A DNA stretch of 64,000 nucleotides from Imbroritus primus (GCA_000272025.2 AKCV02000015.1:496001-560000); one strand, 5' to 3'. Positions 9,185-16,044 are shown, counted from the first letter of the stretch. A program made the numbers and translations. Notes: a model not told the origin generated them from the letters alone.

Positions 9185-9322
9185 TCAGTTTTCCTTTTGT
9201 GCGGCGCGCTGGCACTCGATTGGCTCCGGGCCATAGTACAGGCGGAAGTGCCCGATACCGGTTGCCCCGGCGAGCCACAGCACGACACCGAGCGCACCGA
9301 AGGCGGTAAAGAGATTTCGCAT
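9185..9322 (-). CDS. 45-residue membrane-anchored small protein
   Basis: The frame starts at ATG 9322, overlapping the upstream stop as TGATG, and encodes MRNLFTAFGALGVVLWLAGA, one transmembrane helix, then a short polar end with one Cys (PEPIECQRAAQKEN). It ends one base before the next start codon. The tight stop/start coupling on both sides is the main support; it is too short for a domain call. Confidence 0.5.
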   Translation of the reverse strand: MRNLFTAFGALGVVLWLAGATGIGHFRLYYGPEPIECQRAAQKEN

Positions 9323-10785
9323 CACTCGCCCCCCTGTGCGCTCGGTGTGGCGCGGGCGAGGATTGTTTCCAGCCTGTCCGCAGTGAAGCGGGCTGCAAGG
9401 TCGCTGCTCTTTCGGCAGTGGTGAATGGCGGCATGGATCAGCCCGCGCACTTCATCCGTCAGCCCCTGCGCCACCGGTGCGGCTGGCGCAGCGCTCGGCT
9501 GCTCGGTACGCTCTTTCTGGCACTGCCCACGCGGGCAAGTGGCTTTCGGTAGGCCAGAACCAACATGGATGTCGCTCGGCTGCTCGGCTGGCTGGGGCGG
9601 GGCGGATTTTCGGTTCCGAATATGTTCTGCGATGTTGTCTGCCGCACCTTTTGCGCTCTCTGTCCAATGCTCAGAAATCGCCCATTCGCAAATCTTCGCC
9701 GCTTCCTCCAGCGCCGCATTGCGCACCGCCTCCGCGCTGGACTTCAGACGACGAATCTCGATCTCGAATGCATTTGCCTCGCAGTGCCGTGCGCAGGGCG
9801 CAGGGTGTCCGCCGGTTGCCTGGAGTTCGTGGCGGCTGGGCTGGGGTGCTGCGTAGATAGAAACCGGCTCCACTTCGTATTCGTCGCTGGTTTCGTCCGG
9901 AACCTTGACCACGCGGAACCGTTCCGGCCACGGCTGGATTGATGCCTGTAGTTCGTATTCGTCGCCCACATTCAGGCCGTGGACAAACTCTATGTCTTCC
10001 GGGCTGTCTGCCCAGTGCTCACCGTCATCATTCGACCAGCAATCCGCCACTGGCTCACTCGCCTGCGCTGCGACAGGCTGCGCGCTGGGCTGGGGTGCTG
10101 CAAACCAGTATGGGATTGCCTCAATCGGAGCGATTTCGTTCACTCGCTCTCCGTTGTTGAAGCGAATCACTGTGTCGCCTTGGTGCGGGTACCGGTAGGC
10201 GTAGCCGCTCGGCGGCGGCTCACTCACCTGCGCTGCGACAGCAGGCTTGCCATATGGCATGGCGGTATCGCCGATGCGTTCACCCAACGCCCACAGGAAC
10301 ATGCAGAAGTTCGCCACGTCGCGCGGATCACCTTTCTCGACATGCTCCCGCAGCATCAGCGACAGTTCGGCGGGGTCCATTGCCTCCCAGCCGCTGCGGC
10401 CTTTCTCGCGTGCGATGGCGAGCTTTTGCTTCATGGCCGCGGCGAACCGATCCACCGCAGCATCGTCCGAGTGCACTGGCTGCGCTGCGACAGGGGCGCG
10501 GGCGAGCAGGGCGCGGATGGTTTGAACCGCGCGAACCAACGTTTCCAGGTCCAATTTGCCGGGCTTCTTTTGCCCGCTGGCAACGGCGAGGTATTCGGCT
10601 TCCAGCGCATCGGCTACAGCGGAACTCTGCTGATCCGTCATCGCCACCGGCTGGGCCTCGACTGGAGCCGCGTAAAGCGGAACCAACCCAGGCACGTCAA
10701 CGGGCTCCCTCGACCAGATGCGGATATTCCCGTTGTCTGCGAATGCGGCATACGCCACGGGGCACGCCTTCAGTTCTTCATTCAT
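9322..10785 (-). CDS. large modular early-left phage protein with YAAP-type repeats
   Basis: A 487-residue protein built of short modules. The start MNEELKACPVAYAAFADNG leads into an NIRIWSREPVDVPGLVPLYA module, and similar PLYAAP, IYAAPQPS and WFAAPQPS pieces recur, separated by proline/alanine linkers with repeated AQPV and QASEPVA words. Such mosaic proteins are common in the leftward operon of lambdoid phages (Ea22/DUF551-like) and are thought to arise by recombination between short repeats. ATG at 10785 follows AGGG; a GTG at 10800 is an alternative. No enzymatic motif is visible. Confidence 0.7.
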   Translation of the reverse strand: MNEELKACPVAYAAFADNGNIRIWSREPVDVPGLVPLYAAPVEAQPVAMTDQQSSAVADALEAEYLAVASGQKKPGKLDLETLVRAVQTIRALLARAPVAAQPVHSDDAAVDRFAAAMKQKLAIAREKGRSGWEAMDPAELSLMLREHVEKGDPRDVANFCMFLWALGERIGDTAMPYGKPAVAAQVSEPPPSGYAYRYPHQGDTVIRFNNGERVNEIAPIEAIPYWFAAPQPSAQPVAAQASEPVADCWSNDDGEHWADSPEDIEFVHGLNVGDEYELQASIQPWPERFRVVKVPDETSDEYEVEPVSIYAAPQPSRHELQATGGHPAPCARHCEANAFEIEIRRLKSSAEAVRNAALEEAAKICEWAISEHWTESAKGAADNIAEHIRNRKSAPPQPAEQPSDIHVGSGLPKATCPRGQCQKERTEQPSAAPAAPVAQGLTDEVRGLIHAAIHHCRKSSDLAARFTADRLETILARATPSAQGGE

Positions 10786-10796
10786 GGTTGGTGCCC

Positions 10797-10979
10797 TCAC
10801 ATAATGTCGTCAAGATTGACAATGGCGTAGGGCCACGCACGGCAAGCCATCGTGTTCTCTGCCGCCTGCTCTGCTTCGTCGCTAGATGCATAGATGCAGC
10901 AGATTTCATCGTCGTCTACGATGGGAAACACCACGTCGTGACTTTTCTCGACCAGGAGGATGTAGCGGCCGTCAGCCAT
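10797..10979 (-). CDS. 60-residue hypothetical phage protein
   Basis: MADGRYILLVEKSHDVVFPI followed by an acidic DDDEICCIYASSDEAEQAAE segment; the pattern suggests a small alpha/beta domain. ATG at 10979 has GGGGGAAGG close upstream. The stop lies just before the start of the large modular gene, so the two are probably translated from one message. Function is not recognised. Confidence 0.6.
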   Translation of the reverse strand: MADGRYILLVEKSHDVVFPIVDDDEICCIYASSDEAEQAAENTMACRAWPYAIVNLDDIM

Positions 10980-11223
10980 TGCCTTCCCCCTTGCTGGCGC
11001 GCAGAGCCGCGCTGCGATCCTTTTCCACGCAGTAGAGTTGCAGCAGCTCGTCCACGACGGCCGTATCACCCGCATACCACCGCACTCCGAGTTCGGTCAG
11101 GTGGCCCTGAAGCTGGAGCAGCATTTCGGCCAGACCTGGTTCACGCTGGAGTGCGGTGCGAGCTTGGGTAAGTAGGCCCCTGTAGTCCACGCGCATTCCC
11201 TGGTGGTCGGTAGCCAAGCGCAC
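10972..11223 (-). CDS. hypothetical helical phage protein
   Basis: Up to 83 residues, mainly helical (LLTQARTALQREPGLAEMLLQL), with a C-terminal DRSAALRASKGEGNG. The start is uncertain: GTG at 11223 has AGGCGA nearby, while an internal ATG at 11196 would shorten the overlap with the upstream gene from 83 to 56 bp. Such long overlaps occur several times in this operon. Function is unknown. Confidence 0.5.
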   Translation of the reverse strand: MRLATDHQGMRVDYRGLLTQARTALQREPGLAEMLLQLQGHLTELGVRWYAGDTAVVDELLQLYCVEKDRSAALRASKGEGNG

Positions 11224-11386
11224 ATCGCCTGTAGCTGGCTGGGTGGGGGGCGGCGTCAGCCTTCGCTAGCTTCCGGATGATCCGCGCAGCCCGGCACGCG
11301 TCATCCCAATCCATGAAATGACCGTCTGTGCTCAGGTGCTCTGAGGCCTCGAGAAGAAGCGCCTCGCGCTCTTTGGTGTCAGTCAT
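11141..11386 (-). CDS. hypothetical phage protein
   Basis: An 81-residue frame: MTDTKEREALLLEASEHLST, then DWDDACRAARIIRKLAKAD, then a basic, poorly structured tail that lies in the region overlapping the next gene. ATG at 11386 is coupled to the upstream stop (ATGA) and has GGAG 7 bases away, so translation initiation is well supported; the tail may be under little selection. Function is unknown. Confidence 0.5.
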   Translation of the reverse strand: MTDTKEREALLLEASEHLSTDGHFMDWDDACRAARIIRKLAKADAAPHPASYRRCALGYRPPGNARGLQGPTYPSSHRTPA

Positions 11387-11706
11387 GCTTGTTCTCCCCG
11401 CAGCATCTTCAAGAGGGCAGTTCGGTACTGGCCCATGGTCTGGAACGTGGCTGCATAGGCGTCGTTCGCAATGGCATCGACCATTCGGCGCTCTCGATTG
11501 CTCATCAACCGGCACCGCTCCTTCAGCATCTCGTTCTCTTCCGCCAGCCTCGCGCACTCGCGCTCAAAGGCGTCTGCGCGAGCAACTGCCGCCTTGCGTT
11601 CTTCATCAATAGCGCCAATCTCGCGGGAAATACCCTGTTCGATTTCCTTGCGCGTGGCGCGACGTAGGCGCTCCACCTGGCTCGGGTTTGCTGCGAGATC
11701 ATCCAT
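11383..11706 (-). CDS. coiled-coil hypothetical phage protein
   Basis: A 107-residue protein starting MDDLAANPSQVERLRRATRK with a long charged helix (ERKAAVARADAFERECARLA EENEMLKERCRLM) predicted to form a coiled coil. The C-terminal FQTMGQYRTALLKMLRGEQA is also helical. The start is preceded by GGGAGAAAG, and the stop overlaps the next ATG. It probably oligomerises; no function is recognised. Confidence 0.6.
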   Translation of the reverse strand: MDDLAANPSQVERLRRATRKEIEQGISREIGAIDEERKAAVARADAFERECARLAEENEMLKERCRLMSNRERRMVDAIANDAYAATFQTMGQYRTALLKMLRGEQA

Positions 11707-11968
11707 TGCGCTTTCTCCCAATCCAGCGGCGGAACACGTACATGGCGCACACGATGCCCAGCGGGCCACCGGCCAGGTAACCGAAGATCTGCCAGCCGGT
11801 TGCATCAGGTCCGAGCTTCAGCACGACCAGGTTTGCAGACCCAATAAGAAGGCTGTTGCCGAACGCCATAAGGTAGTGCCCGTTATTAGTAAGTTGAGAC
11901 TGAAGACCGAGAGCGAAGACCAGGACGAAGGTCGACGCGAAAAGAAGCGATGCGCTCATGAGATGCAT
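11699..11968 (-). CDS. small integral membrane protein
   Basis: An 89-residue protein with about three hydrophobic helices (SASLLFASTFVLVFALGL, AFGNSLLIGSANLVVL, IFGYLAGGPLGIVCAMYVF) and a basic end RRWIGRKRNG. The layout resembles small membrane proteins of phage early regions, some of which block superinfection, but no diagnostic motif is present. Its 5' end overlaps the upstream frame by 83 bp. Confidence 0.6.
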   Translation of the reverse strand: MHLMSASLLFASTFVLVFALGLQSQLTNNGHYLMAFGNSLLIGSANLVVLKLGPDATGWQIFGYLAGGPLGIVCAMYVFRRWIGRKRNG

Positions 11969-12122
11969 TCCAGTTCGCAGTAAGGCGGTTCACGCGATCT
12001 ACAAGGTCTGCCGAGCGTTCGCGCTGGCATGCGTCGCAGTCACAGTGCCTGTTCCGGTTGCGGCTGCGCACTTGCTCAGCGTAGGAGCGCTTTTGGTCAA
12101 GTGACCAGTCTCTGTAGTCCAT
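11886..12122 (-). CDS. small Cys-containing phage protein
   Basis: A 78-residue frame starting MDYRDWSLDQKRSYAEQVRS, with a CDCDACQRERSADLVDR segment that could bind a metal through closely spaced cysteines. GGAGG lies 10 bases before the ATG at 12122. The last third overlaps the downstream membrane protein, and the first 124 bp overlap another frame, so its exact extent is not certain. Confidence 0.5.
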   Translation of the reverse strand: MDYRDWSLDQKRSYAEQVRSRNRNRHCDCDACQRERSADLVDRVNRLTANWNASHERIASFRVDLRPGLRSRSSVSTY

Positions 12123-12235
12123 GTCGCGGGATCCTCCGTGGGTGCAATAGCGCCGGCCAGGCCGAAGCAGAAGAGCAGGGCGGCCATGCAGATAACTGGC
12201 CGTGCTTGAAGAAACGGGATGATTGGCGCCTTCAT
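11999..12235 (-). CDS. possible exported or membrane-anchored small protein
   Basis: The start MKAPIIPFLQARPVICMAAL LFCFGLAGAIA looks like a signal peptide or N-terminal anchor, followed by a Thr/Ala/Ser-rich 45 residues. ATG at 12235 overlaps the upstream stop (ATGA), which supports initiation here. More than half of the frame overlaps the 11886-12122 gene in another frame, so either the C-terminal half or one of the two genes may not be functional. Confidence 0.4.
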   Translation of the reverse strand: MKAPIIPFLQARPVICMAALLFCFGLAGAIAPTEDPATWTTETGHLTKSAPTLSKCAAATGTGTVTATHASANARQTL

Positions 12236-12342
12236 TGGGTTTGTGCTCCAGCTTTTGACGCTAGCCGGATGCGATGGAGGATCTCGCCGGCGGCGATCCA
12301 CGCGATGCGCTCTTCCTCGGTCATGTATTCCCAGAACACCAT
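12232..12342 (-). CDS. 36-residue small phage protein
   Basis: Encodes MVFWEYMTEEERIAWIAAGE followed by a basic helix (ILHRIRLASKAGAQTQ). The ribosome site GGAGGG is optimal and the stop overlaps the next ATG (ATGA). The amphipathic helical character and strong initiation signals make it a credible micro-gene of the early-left operon. Function is unknown. Confidence 0.5.
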   Translation of the reverse strand: MVFWEYMTEEERIAWIAAGEILHRIRLASKAGAQTQ

Positions 12343-12354
12343 GTCGCCCTCCAA

Positions 12355-12702
12355 TCAGTACGGAGCCCAAACAAACAACGGGCGGCCGGCCCTGCCGTGT
12401 ACAGGCTTCCCATTGCCATCAACCTTCTGTTTCCGCGCCATAACCGACGCAGAACGGATTGACCCGTCACGCAGCGCAACCTCAATCCATTCCCTGCAGA
12501 ACTGCGGCGCGTCGAACTCTGGGCTAATCTGCTTGGGCTTGGCATCGCCTGCGAACAGGGCGTCAGCTTTTTCGGAAACAAGGTTCTCGAACTCTCGGAT
12601 GGTTAGCTCGCGCTTCAGCGTGGGCGAGTAGGTCTTTGTGTTGCGTCGCGCGCGATCCTTGCACGCTGTCTTACTCACCCCGAAAACACAGAATCCGCCC
12701 AT
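12355..12702 (-). CDS. hypothetical phage early protein
   Basis: A 115-residue basic protein, MGGFCVFGVSKTACKDRARR at the start and GKPVHGRAGRPLFVWAPY at the end. The middle (ELTIREFENLVSEKADALFA) is helical. ATG at 12702 has GGGG about 6 bases upstream. It may bind nucleic acid given its charge, but no family is recognised. It is one of the better-supported members of the leftward operon because it does not overlap other frames. Confidence 0.65.
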   Translation of the reverse strand: MGGFCVFGVSKTACKDRARRNTKTYSPTLKRELTIREFENLVSEKADALFAGDAKPKQISPEFDAPQFCREWIEVALRDGSIRSASVMARKQKVDGNGKPVHGRAGRPLFVWAPY

Positions 12703-12712
12703 AGAGCCCCCC

Positions 12713-12871
12713 TTATTCGTTGCCTGTGTCACAGGAGCCAGTGGCAGAGTGCCCATCTGCGTAGGTTGAGGGTGGCTGGGCTACCTTCCCAGCTCCCGTG
12801 GCTTCCGCTCCGCGCCAAATGGCTAGTCGGACAGTCGGGGGCCCACTCCGCAGCAGGCCAGTTCCAGTCAT
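12713..12871 (-). CDS. possible 52-residue leader-region protein
   Basis: Frame MTGTGLLRSGPPTVRLAIWR leading to a Gly/Ala/Thr-rich end. GAGGG stands 6 bases before the ATG. Composition is not strongly protein-like, and the surrounding region is full of repeats, so this may be an RNA leader rather than a gene. Confidence 0.35.
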   Translation of the reverse strand: MTGTGLLRSGPPTVRLAIWRGAEATGAGKVAQPPSTYADGHSATGSCDTGNE

Positions 12872-12877
12872 GCAGCT

Positions 12878-12956
12878 ACCCTCAGTGAAGGCGTCTCTCT
12901 CTGGCGGTTTCGGTTCCGGGCGGAATGAAAATGAGAAAAACGCCTTCACTTAGGGT
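12878..12956. repeat. 17-bp inverted repeat in the leftward leader
   Basis: ACCCTCAGTGAAGGCGT (12878-12894) and ACGCCTTCACTTAGGGT (12940-12956) are inverted copies matching at 16 of 17 positions around a 45-base loop. Two further near-copies of a TTGAGGGTGG word occur at about 12766 and 12956. It could fold into a stable hairpin in the leftward transcript or be a remnant of a duplicated segment. No T-run follows, so it is not a simple terminator. Confidence 0.6.
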
Positions 12957-13146
12957 TGAGGGTGGCCGGGCTTGATACCGGCTGCTGCATGCGATGTGGA
13001 CGCCTGCTGCGTGTCTTCGTCTGGCCTAGGTCGGCTCTACCACTTGTAGCCTTTACCCTCTGCAGACGCCTTCCCCGCACTGCGTGTCCTTCCACGCCGC
13101 ACCCTCATCGAACTGGGCCGGGCGCGACTCCGGCTGGGGCTATTGC

Positions 13147-13329
13147 TTAGATCAACTGTGTTATGTCGGTACGCCGCCCCGAGCACAGTCTCTGCGTGTC
13201 TGCTTTCCACGCCGCCAGTTCGATGAAGGTGGAGGGTTTAGCTATGTCCCTTCCCGGTTCTCCAGCCCTCCGAAGCGCCCCGGTGTAGTCGGTCTCAGAG
13301 TCCCCATGCAGCTGGCCGACAAGCCACAT
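13147..13329 (-). CDS. 60-residue hypothetical phage protein, first gene after pL
   Basis: Encodes MWLVGQLHGDSETDYTGALR, then a basic region and a C-terminal DITQLI. GAGAGG lies 7 bases before the ATG. It is the first plausible frame downstream of the oL/pL operator-promoter region, where lambda carries its N antiterminator, but it lacks an obvious arginine-rich RNA-binding motif at its N-terminus. Function is unknown. Confidence 0.45.
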   Translation of the reverse strand: MWLVGQLHGDSETDYTGALRRAGEPGRDIAKPSTFIELAAWKADTQRLCSGRRTDITQLI

Positions 13330-13479
13330 GGATCAACCTCTCGCTCACAGGAATTCATAGCCCGTTATCGGTGGGCCAGTCTGCCTTGCGTGGTCAGTAG
13401 TGCGGTTTCTTTTCCATCCCCATCTCCCTGTGTGCCTGGCGCTTCGCGCTTCGGCTGTTGCTGTGTTGATGGGTTTAGT

Positions 13480-13530
13480 CTACAAACAAATTTGTAGCAA
13501 CGCAAGGAATTGGTACAAAATAATTTGTAG
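13480..13530. promoter_or_regulatory. oL operators and leftward early promoter pL
   Basis: Two 18-bp imperfect palindromes of the form CTACAAA-N4-TTTGTAG occur at 13480-13497 and 13513-13530, centred 33 bp apart (about three helical turns). The same element occurs three times beside the CI gene. On the minus strand TTGTAC and TACAAA with 16-bp spacing form a promoter overlapping both operators, so repressor would block it. It would drive the leftward operon from 13329 to 6413. Confidence 0.75.
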
Positions 13531-13559
13531 TTGCGATCGGCCTATGTAGTGCGCGAAAC

Positions 13560-13583
13560 AAAAAACCCCGCCGTAGCGGGGTT
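13560..13583 (-). terminator. intrinsic terminator of the leftward immunity transcript
   Basis: Stem AACCCCGC/GCGGGGTT with a CGTA loop. The A-run at 13560-13565 is a U-run in minus-strand RNA, so it ends transcription coming from cI and the genes left of it before pL. Confidence 0.8.
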
Positions 13584-13671
13584 AGGGGGCAGGCCAGATG
13601 CGGCGGTGCAGGTCGTCCGCAAAACTGCAGGTTGTCCAGCTCAGTGGACGAGGGTGGGGCGAGTGCGGGCA

Positions 13672-13698
13672 AAGAAAAAGCCCGCCGAAGCGGGCTTT
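13672..13698 (-). terminator. intrinsic terminator after the 13719-14000 gene
   Basis: Stem AAAGCCCGC (13677-13685) pairs with GCGGGCTTT (13690-13698) around a CGAA loop; adjoining A-rich DNA gives a U-rich end in minus-strand RNA. With the hairpin at 13560 it forms a tandem terminator. Confidence 0.75.
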
Positions 13699-13718
13699 GC
13701 ACAATGCGCGCGGGACGA

Positions 13719-14000
13719 TCAGATCCAGTTGAATCCTTTTGCCATCAGCCCTGCGAGGCCGAGTGCTACGGCAATGATGGCACCGAAGGTAATTCGAAAA
13801 TCAGTAGTGCGGATTGAGGTGATAGCAGTGTTCGCAGCGCGCAACTCGCTCTTCAGCTCAGTGATATCTCGCTGAATATATTCAATGCCCGCTTCGAGTT
13901 TTGCGACACGTGCTTCCATGTCCCCATTATAGCCATCTCCGCCTGAGCCGTGATCATCATCAAGGCCACGCCGAGTTCGCATGTCAGTTATCTTGGCCAT
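13719..14000 (-). CDS. tail-anchored coiled-coil phage protein (XhlA-like layout)
   Basis: A 93-residue protein: acidic, glycine-rich N-terminus, a coiled coil MEARVAKLEAGIEYIQRDIT ELKSELRAANTAI, and a C-terminal transmembrane helix (FGAIIAVALGLAGLMAKGF). This order is that of XhlA/haemolysin-type phage membrane proteins. Being in the immunity transcript, it is probably expressed in the lysogen and might act at the membrane, for example in exclusion. ATG at 14000 has no clear Shine-Dalgarno site but overlaps the upstream gene by 17 bp. Confidence 0.65.
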   Translation of the reverse strand: MAKITDMRTRRGLDDDHGSGGDGYNGDMEARVAKLEAGIEYIQRDITELKSELRAANTAITSIRTTDFRITFGAIIAVALGLAGLMAKGFNWI

Positions 14001-14268
14001 GGACAAACTTGTTCAATGTATCTTGATCGAAAGTGGCAATAAATCCACAACGCTGGCAGCGGAGTGCGTGAACCGGCACAAAGCGCGGCCCGCTCAGTTC
14101 GATCCTGTGCCCATAGCGCCAGCTTGTGGGATAGTAAAACCGCTGGTCATTCAGAAGTAGCCAACTGTCTGCCTTGCACATTGGGCACACGAAATTCTTC
14201 TTTTCGCGCTCTAGCGCAGCTTCCAGATTTTCTGCTTCAAGCAGGGTCGGGTCGTTTCCCGTTGTCAC
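13984..14268 (-). CDS. zinc-ribbon hypothetical protein in the immunity transcript
   Basis: A 94-residue protein with two CxxC knuckles, CPMC near residue 28 and CQRC near residue 70, that would form one zinc ribbon. The first 25 residues are acidic and helical (LLEAENLEAALEREKKNF). The GTG start is at 14268. It is co-oriented with the repressor gene and so likely made in lysogens. Function is unknown. Confidence 0.65.
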   Translation of the reverse strand: MTTGNDPTLLEAENLEAALEREKKNFVCPMCKADSWLLLNDQRFYYPTSWRYGHRIELSGPRFVPVHALRCQRCGFIATFDQDTLNKFVHGQDN

Positions 14269-14335
14269 ATTGCCTCCGATGATCGTTTCGGCTCACCGCG
14301 TGAGCACGACCTTCTTGGTTTGGCCGCCACGTTAC

Positions 14336-14605
14336 TCACTGCGGAATCAGCGCAGTACCGCAGTGCTTGCACTTGCGAGCATCCTTCAGCACGAACTCGG
14401 CGCAGTCTGGGCATTTCACGTGCGTGGTGGGATGCGGCACGCCACTCGCCGGCGACAAATCACGTGCAATGAGGAGGAAGATGCAGCCGAGAAGGGGCGA
14501 TATTACGACGGAAATTAAGCCCCATCCCCACCCGGACCGGCCCCGTTTAGCCGCGAGCATCCCGACGGCGACGCAGAGCGCCACCCATACGAAAAAAATC
14601 AACAT
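14336..14605 (-). CDS. membrane protein with C-terminal zinc ribbon
   Basis: An 89-residue protein: two transmembrane helices (MLIFFVWVALCVAVGMLAA and GLISVVISPLLGCIFLLIA) followed by a cytoplasmic CPDC-x10-CKHC zinc ribbon. It starts 18 bp after the repressor stop codon, so it is probably co-transcribed with cI and expressed in the lysogen. That placement fits proteins that alter superinfection or the host surface, but this is inference. Confidence 0.7.
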   Translation of the reverse strand: MLIFFVWVALCVAVGMLAAKRGRSGWGWGLISVVISPLLGCIFLLIARDLSPASGVPHPTTHVKCPDCAEFVLKDARKCKHCGTALIPQ

Positions 14606-14623
14606 GTTGCTCCCCCGGTCCGG

Positions 14624-15337
14624 TTACATCCGAACTTTAACTTTTCGTGCAGGCACCGGATGTGCGATGTAGTACATCCAGGTGATTTGCTCTTCTGTGT
14701 ACGTGAATACGGTCACATCGTTGAAACTGCCCAGCCGGATTCCCGCGCGCCGCGATAATAGCCGCTTGATCATCGTTTCACCCGTGGCGAGGCGCACTAG
14801 TACGCAATCCTCAATCTCTGGCTCCGTGCCTGGCTCCACCAGGGCGAACTCGCCCGGATTGAAGCGCGGCACCATTGAATTCCCGACCACCGGCACCAGA
14901 AATGCGTGTGGGTCGGGGCTGGCCAATTCTCCGTATTGGTCTGTTGCCCCCACTGGATAGTCCCCGTCCGTCCATATGCGATCTGGCAGGCCTCCCTGGC
15001 CCCGGCCGACCACGTAGATGCGCCGGAACTTGGCGGCATCTACTGGGTAGGTGAGGGGGCTAAGGGGCCGCGATTCTTGTTTTGCTGGCGGCTCAGTGTC
15101 TGATTTCGGCTTCTGTGGGCCACCGTAAGCAAGCCAGTTCACATCGCAGCCCAGTACCTCAGCAATGCGCGGTGTGTACTTGCTCGATTTTGCGTTTTTG
15201 TTTTGATCGAGTAGGTGCTGAATATTTTGTGGCTTGCAGCCATGGCCAACCATACGCGCCAGTTCGCTCTGGTCGGTAGTGGGGTCCAGTCCATGGGCCT
15301 TCATCGCCCACGCAAGACGTTCAGCATATGTCTTCAT
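14624..15337 (-). CDS. cI: CI-type prophage repressor (LexA-like, S24)
   Basis: Maintains lysogeny by binding the operators at oR and oL. The N-terminal part (residues 1-75) is a helix-turn-helix domain (ELARMVGHGCKPQNIQHLLD). The C-terminal half is an S24 autocleavage domain: GNSM with the nucleophilic Ser near residue 155, the catalytic Lys in TGETMIKRLL near 195, and a cleavage region in YVVGRGQGGLP. RecA-stimulated self-cleavage on DNA damage is therefore expected. The start at 15337 is chosen because the domain begins MKTYAERLAWAMKAHG. It abuts operator O3 and has no Shine-Dalgarno site, so the maintenance transcript may be leaderless. Confidence 0.93.
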   Translation of the reverse strand: MKTYAERLAWAMKAHGLDPTTDQSELARMVGHGCKPQNIQHLLDQNKNAKSSKYTPRIAEVLGCDVNWLAYGGPQKPKSDTEPPAKQESRPLSPLTYPVDAAKFRRIYVVGRGQGGLPDRIWTDGDYPVGATDQYGELASPDPHAFLVPVVGNSMVPRFNPGEFALVEPGTEPEIEDCVLVRLATGETMIKRLLSRRAGIRLGSFNDVTVFTYTEEQITWMYYIAHPVPARKVKVRM

Positions 15338-15401
15338 AACAAAGCATTTTGTAGAATAGCCTTGCAAATTTGCTTGTAGCCTGCTACAAATATGTTTGTA
15401 G
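15337..15401. promoter_or_regulatory. oR: three 18-bp repressor operators with divergent promoters
   Basis: Three sites match CTACAAA-N4-TTTGTAG: 15337-15354, 15362-15379 and 15384-15401, the last a perfect pair of half-sites. Centres are 25 and 22 bp apart. For the rightward promoter, TTGCAA (15362) and TACAAA (15385) with 17-bp spacing overlap the two right-hand operators. The leftward cI start codon touches the third. This copies the oR1-oR3 logic of lambda: repressor shuts cro and controls its own gene. Confidence 0.8.
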
Positions 15402-15419
15402 ACGACTGAAGAGCCAGCC

Positions 15420-15716
15420 ATGAATCACCCTCTGATCGAATCACGCTGTCCGCTTGCAGAGGCGGTTGCCATTGTCGGGTCACAGGTAAAACTCGCTGTT
15501 GTGCTCGAAGAGTCGCAGCAAACCATTTCCAATTGGCTGAAATATGGGATCCCGGCTGACAAGCGACATTCGGTAGCAATGAAGCTTGAGCGAGTCACGC
15601 ATGGCCGGGTAACGCGGAAGTGCGTATGCGCGGATGACTGGCAAGAAATGTGGCCTGAACTGGCCGACCAGGGCCCGAGTCCTGACGCTGGCGCCCGAGT
15701 GGAGGAACTGCCATGA
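15420..15716 (+). CDS. Cro-like/YdaS-type transcriptional regulator
   Basis: A 98-residue protein divergent from cI and separated from it only by the operator region, the position of cro. Residues 10-50 form a YdaS/Cro-type helix-turn-helix (AVAIVGSQVKLAVVLEESQQ TISNWLKYG), followed by the ADKRHSVAMKLERVTHGRVT segment usual in this family. It should bind the same operators and favour lytic growth. ATG at 15420 is followed by an overlapping next gene at its stop (ATGA). Confidence 0.85.
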   Translation: MNHPLIESRCPLAEAVAIVGSQVKLAVVLEESQQTISNWLKYGIPADKRHSVAMKLERVTHGRVTRKCVCADDWQEMWPELADQGPSPDAGARVEELP

Positions 15717-16036
15717 GTCAAGGTCCAAAGGTAGTCATCGATGTGAACGCCCAGGGCAGGGGGAGCGTGGAGATTGATGGCGTAGGAATTCCCTGTGTCC
15801 GGAGCGTCTCCACGGACGTCTATGCCGGCGAGCCACCGGTGGTGAAGATCGGGCTCGCGATTGCGAATCCGCTGTCCGTCACGTTCGAAGGGGCAACTGT
15901 GATCGTTGATCAGGTTGCGCTTCCCGCCGCTTTGGAGCGCGCGCTGTGGCGCCACCTTGCCGGGAAGTATGGCAGCGAGGTTGATGTGACCGCACTCGAT
16001 TCCGAAAGCCGCGAATTTGCGCTGCCGGATCGCTAG
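15713..16036 (+). CDS. hypothetical phage protein after cro
   Basis: A 107-residue, mainly beta-rich protein (VVIDVNAQGRGSVEIDGVGI, VVKIGLAIANPLSVTFEGAT) that overlaps the Cro-like stop by 4 bp. The C-terminal half ALERALWRHLAGKYGSEVDV is helical. It lies where early regulators are encoded, but no DNA-binding motif is apparent. Function is unknown. Confidence 0.65.
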   Translation: MSQGPKVVIDVNAQGRGSVEIDGVGIPCVRSVSTDVYAGEPPVVKIGLAIANPLSVTFEGATVIVDQVALPAALERALWRHLAGKYGSEVDVTALDSESREFALPDR

Positions 16037-16044
16037 GGGCACAT

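Noticed and set aside
13024-13140. Repeated short palindromic words suggesting a CRISPR array
   Set aside because: The repeats are irregular in length and spacing and are not separated by unique spacers.
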